DNA of 64,000 nt from assembly GCA_902618535.1 (NCBI GenBank), contig CACNAV010000005.1:58357-122356 (forward strand), in the 5' to 3' direction. This document shows, one piece after another, positions 61,427-64,000 of this stretch (positions are counted from its first letter, which is position 1; every line of letters starts with the position of its first letter). Source of the stretch: an uncultured Alphaproteobacteria bacterium. Lineage in GTDB: Bacteria > Pseudomonadota > Alphaproteobacteria > Methylaequorales > Methylaequoraceae. The notes beneath the pieces are model-generated. The model ran no database searches. It saw nothing but the letters and a program-made list of their open reading frames with translations, and was not told the origin of the DNA. A program made the position numbers and the translations under genes.

Positions 61427-62143
61427 TTAAAATTTGATAACCTCTATCCCATTTTTTTTCAGCCAATTTTTATTTTCAATGTACTCACTATCATGTTGTT
61501 CAACCAATGACCAAAAGGACTTAGAATGATTTGGCTCAACAATATGACACAGTTCGTGCACTATCACATAATCAATTACTTTTTTTGGAAGCATTACTAA
61601 TTTCCAATTCAAACAAATTTCAGATCGACTACTACAAGAACCCCACATCGCTCTATATCCTTTCAAATTTAGTTTTTTAAAATTTATTCTTATTTTTGAA
61701 GATACAAATTGGACTCTTTTAACTAAATATTTTTTTGCTTCCAACTTTAACCACTCAACAAGATTTTTTTTTGCAAGCTTAAATTCTGTGCAGTGAATAA
61801 CAAGACTATTATTTTTTAAAAACACTTTATTTTCTTCTGATGCCAATGTTAAAAGAGTAAACTTTCTTCCTAGGAAGGGAAAAATACTTTTGTTTTTTAT
61901 CAGTATTTTCTCTCTATTTTTATCTAGATTAATTTTCTTTTTAATCCATAATTGTTTTTTTTTTATTATTGATCTTAGATAACTGTCTTTAATATAGGAT
62001 GGACAGTAAATTATAGGTACACCATTTTTTATTTGTAAAGATATAGTCTTTAACCTTTTAGTTGATCTCACAATTTTTACATTATCTATTACCGTACTTT
62101 CAGACGATGAAGCACGAAAAAATTTTTTTAGATCAATCTTCAT
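61427..62143 (-). CDS. YgjP-like (DUF45/M48-related) metallopeptidase
   Basis: This 238-residue protein has the zinc motif 'VIVHELCHIVEPNHSKSFW' (HExxH plus a third ligand His downstream) and 'RAMWGSCSSRSEICLNWKL' just before it. This is the YgjP/SprT-like layout. The N-terminal half is a beta-rich basic region ('KTISLQIKNG', 'IKKKQLWIKKKI'). The family is linked to proteolysis of DNA-protein crosslinks in related SprT proteins, but the role of YgjP itself is unknown. It overlaps the NDH-2 gene by 11 bp. Confidence 0.9.
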   Translation of the reverse strand: MKIDLKKFFRASSSESTVIDNVKIVRSTKRLKTISLQIKNGVPIIYCPSYIKDSYLRSIIKKKQLWIKKKINLDKNREKILIKNKSIFPFLGRKFTLLTLASEENKVFLKNNSLVIHCTEFKLAKKNLVEWLKLEAKKYLVKRVQFVSSKIRINFKKLNLKGYRAMWGSCSSRSEICLNWKLVMLPKKVIDYVIVHELCHIVEPNHSKSFWSLVEQHDSEYIENKNWLKKNGIEVIKF

Positions 62144-63743
62144 TTAATTTAAGTTCTTTAAATGTTTTAGGTAAATAATCACCAAAATAATTCTCAAGTA
62201 TGGGAAAATTTTCAGCTAACATTTTAAAGCTTTTTCCTTGAATTTTTAAAACTAGCGAATCCTTTTTTGCAGTTATGGTTCCTGTTCTTCTCCCGCCCTC
62301 TAATAAAACTCTTGAACCAAAATGAGATCCTTTTTTATAAATTTTCTTAAAGGCTCTTCCTGTTTGTGTTTTTTTGTAAGTATTTTCAAACTCACCCTTT
62401 TTTACAATATAAAAACCATCCGCAACCATTCCTTCCTCAAAAACAATATCTCCCTTTTTATACATTTTATAAGAAACAGCACTACTTTGAAAATTATGAG
62501 TTAAAACTGCATTTCTTGGTATAAAGAATTCAAGAATCCAACTCAACAAGACTCTTGTTTTTGTTGGAAAAGAGGGTAAAAAAGACAAATAAAAAACTCT
62601 CCATATAACCCATGCTAGTAAACCCTTTACATTAAAAAAATAAATTTTTCCTACCCCTTTTTTTGAACCTAAAGATGCCAGTGAACCTTTAGATTTATAT
62701 TTAAATTCCCTAAGATTCTTTTTCATATTTTTTAAAATTATATTTTTAGCTAACAATTTTGCTTGTCTAACTGCAAACTGAGCAGTTGGAGGAGAATAAG
62801 GATAATCATTTAAATCAAATTTATTTGGTATAAGTGCTGAATCACCAATTGCCCAAACATTTTCAAGATTTGAAACTTGTAAAAACTCATCAGTTACAAT
62901 TTTACCATTTTTTAAAGGTAACCCCGATTTCTTTATTATTTTTGATACAGTTGAACCGATTGTAGAAATAATCGTATTAGTCTCGATTGATTTACCGTTA
63001 CTTAAAAAAACTTTGTAAATTGATGCCTCTTTGAGTGATGTGTTGAGATGAATTTTTATCTTCCTTTTTTGAAATACTGATAATGTATATTCGCTGATAT
63101 TACCTGCTAATTCTGGTAAAAGTTTGTCAGAAAACTCGACAATGTGAAACTTTAGTTCATTTTCACATATATTCTTATAATACGGAAGTAATCTACCTGA
63201 CATCTCCTTAAGCTCTCCTATTGTTTCTACACCTGAAAATCCTCCTCCAACAACTACAATGTTTAACAGTCTTTTTTTTAATTTTTTGTCTAGAGTCACA
63301 TCAGCTAATTCAAAACATCCTATTAAATGATTTCTTACATTATATGCATCTTCAAGTGTTCTCATCCCAAAAGAATGATGCTCTAGTCCTGGTACAATTG
63401 ATTGATTACTTTCCTGACCCAATGCAATCACTAAATGGTCGTAATCAATATTATGAAGCCGCCTTCTGAGGCCTTGAGATAATTCAACATTTTTTTTTTT
63501 AAAATTAATGTTCATTATTTCAGCTTTTCTAAATTTAATATTGGGCAACATTTGCCTAATGGGAGTCACTGCATCAGCTGCTGATATGGTGCCTGAAGCA
63601 ACTTCTGGTAGAAGTGGCTGAAAAATAAAGTAATTATTGTTACTTATAAGTTCTACATCAAAAAATTCTTTATTAATTTTCTCTAGTCTTCTTGCACAAA
63701 AAACACCTCCAAACCCTCCCCCGAGAATTAGGATCTTTTTCAT
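62133..63743 (-). CDS. NDH-2-type NADH dehydrogenase fused to a cyclic-nucleotide-binding domain
   Basis: In this 536-residue protein, residues 1-410 form a type II NADH:quinone oxidoreductase with FAD site 'ILILGGGFGGVFCARRLEK', NADH site 'IVVVGGGFSGVETIGEL' and the C-terminal FAD motif 'VWAIGDSALIP'. Residues of about 420-530 are a cNMP-binding-like domain ('YKKGDIVFEEGMVADGFYIVKKG'). Its phosphate-binding cassette reads 'HFGSRVLLEGGRRTGT': the conserved Glu that holds the ribose of cAMP in true binders is replaced by Ser, while the Arg is kept. Ligand binding is therefore doubtful. The domain may bind another ligand or serve a structural role. It could regulate electron entry (inference). 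Confidence 0.9.
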   Translation of the reverse strand: MKKILILGGGFGGVFCARRLEKINKEFFDVELISNNNYFIFQPLLPEVASGTISAADAVTPIRQMLPNIKFRKAEIMNINFKKKNVELSQGLRRRLHNIDYDHLVIALGQESNQSIVPGLEHHSFGMRTLEDAYNVRNHLIGCFELADVTLDKKLKKRLLNIVVVGGGFSGVETIGELKEMSGRLLPYYKNICENELKFHIVEFSDKLLPELAGNISEYTLSVFQKRKIKIHLNTSLKEASIYKVFLSNGKSIETNTIISTIGSTVSKIIKKSGLPLKNGKIVTDEFLQVSNLENVWAIGDSALIPNKFDLNDYPYSPPTAQFAVRQAKLLAKNIILKNMKKNLREFKYKSKGSLASLGSKKGVGKIYFFNVKGLLAWVIWRVFYLSFLPSFPTKTRVLLSWILEFFIPRNAVLTHNFQSSAVSYKMYKKGDIVFEEGMVADGFYIVKKGEFENTYKKTQTGRAFKKIYKKGSHFGSRVLLEGGRRTGTITAKKDSLVLKIQGKSFKMLAENFPILENYFGDYLPKTFKELKLNED

Positions 63744-63750
63744 AGTTCAA

Positions 63751-64000
63751 TTACTTTCCAACGTATTTTATATTAAACGAATTACCTTTGGATTCAACTA
63801 GGCTTAATGAACCATAGTCAATTTTTTCCCAATAATTTTTTAGCAGTTTATCGAAGGGTTGACCAGTCAAAATTGACATCATTCCATTAATAGAACCTGC
63901 GTGTGAAACAATCAAAACATCCTGATCATGTTTTTTTATTTCGTCTAGAAATTTTTTTAGTCTTTTTAAAAAATCTTGATTACTCTCACCATTAGGAATT
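63751..64000 (-). CDS. Histidine phosphatase family protein (5' end outside window)
   Basis: The frame is open from the window edge to a TAA at 63751-63753, 83 codons. It has 'PNGESNQDFLKRLKKFLDEI' and the second catalytic His in 'VLIVSHAGSINGMM', typical of the C-terminal half of histidine phosphatases such as CobC or phosphoglycerate mutase. The first RHG motif lies beyond the window. It is 7 bp upstream of the NDH-2 fusion gene, on the same strand. The substrate cannot be told; it is a second member of the family present at 9.7 kb. Confidence 0.82.
   Translation of the reverse strand, partial: IPNGESNQDFLKRLKKFLDEIKKHDQDVLIVSHAGSINGMMSILTGQPFDKLLKNYWEKIDYGSLSLVESKGNSFNIKYVGK

Noticed and set aside
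1..64000. CRISPR arrays, prophage or insertion sequences
   Set aside because: No spaced repeat series, no transposase, integrase or phage structural gene was seen. The only clear long repeat is the 110-bp pair at 6.1 and 7.2 kb.

Overview
The window is a dense, strongly AT-rich stretch of bacterial chromosome with no plasmid, phage or transposase genes. Its gene order is alphaproteobacterial: aroA-cmk-rpsA-sppA-ihfB-lapA-pyrF-trpFBA-accD-folC-trxA; rnd-kdsD-lptCAB-hpf-ptsN; hprK-rapZ-EIIA(Man)-HPr/EI-ahcY; infC-rpmI-rplT-pheS-pheT-lepA. Family markers such as DUF1150, TIGR02300 (FYDLN-acid) and TIGR03643 fit the same class. Low G+C, tiny or negative intergenic distances, TTG/GTG starts and missing regulators suggest a streamlined, probably marine, free-living alphaproteobacterium. 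The species cannot be named from the sequence alone.

Layout. 1-7.7 kb: a mixed region with a TIGR03643 protein, a CIA30-domain protein, an NTF2-like protein, DUF445, SelO, a MarR regulator with a palindrome at its start, a secreted protein of unknown function, an M32 carboxypeptidase, and a small cassette (hexapeptide acyltransferase plus a NeuB C-terminal SAF fragment) between two near-identical 110-bp direct repeats. 7.9-10.4 kb: cobalamin lower-ligand genes cobT, cobS and a cobC-like phosphatase. 10.4-19 kb: tRNA-Ser and translation genes (lepA, pheT, pheS, rplT, rpmI, infC, thrS). 19-25.5 kb: cell-envelope glycosyltransferases, SDR enzymes, a LysR regulator opposite uppP, and an NDUFA9-like protein. 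25.6-31 kb: rnd, Kdo/LPS transport genes, ribosome hibernation factor, PtsN, DUF1150 and a small heat-shock protein. 31.2-42.4 kb: tRNA-Ala, a 41-residue entericidin-like lipoprotein, TIGR02300, then a long forward run from aroA to folC. 42.4-46.3 kb: trxA, sbcB and the peptidoglycan-recycling genes murU/amgK with tsaE. 46.4-53 kb: ferredoxin-NADP reductase, ahcY, a complete regulatory PTS (HPr-EI fusion, EIIA-Man, RapZ, HprK) and a PCu(A)C copper chaperone. 53-64 kb: a HugZ-like protein, polA with a zinc-finger partner, an ABC ATPase followed by a lipoprotein-like hydrolase, small unknown proteins, a structured-RNA candidate, DUF2721, a POT transporter, tRNA-Arg, DUF2007, a YgjP-like peptidase, an NDH-2/cyclic-nucleotide-domain fusion and the end of a histidine phosphatase.

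Functional links. HprK, HPr-EI, EIIA-Man and PtsN form a phosphorelay with no sugar permease in the window, so it is probably regulatory. LptC/A/B, KdsD, GT9/GT4, UppP and MurU/AmgK serve the outer membrane and wall. CIA30, NDUFA9-like and zf-CHCC (NDUFS6-like) proteins all belong to families related to mitochondrial complex I accessory or assembly factors.

Most notable points: a lapA gene interrupted at a 13-T run; an alpha/beta hydrolase whose conserved N-terminus lies upstream of every ATG/GTG/TTG; the repeat-flanked cassette; and absence of rpoN and addAB from their usual alphaproteobacterial positions, with sbcB in the addAB position. No gene-free stretch exceeds 300 bases. The longest gaps (3986-4189, 7734-7930, 31020-31238, 59105-59297) show nothing recognisable apart from the MarR palindrome at the edge of the first and the hairpin in the last.
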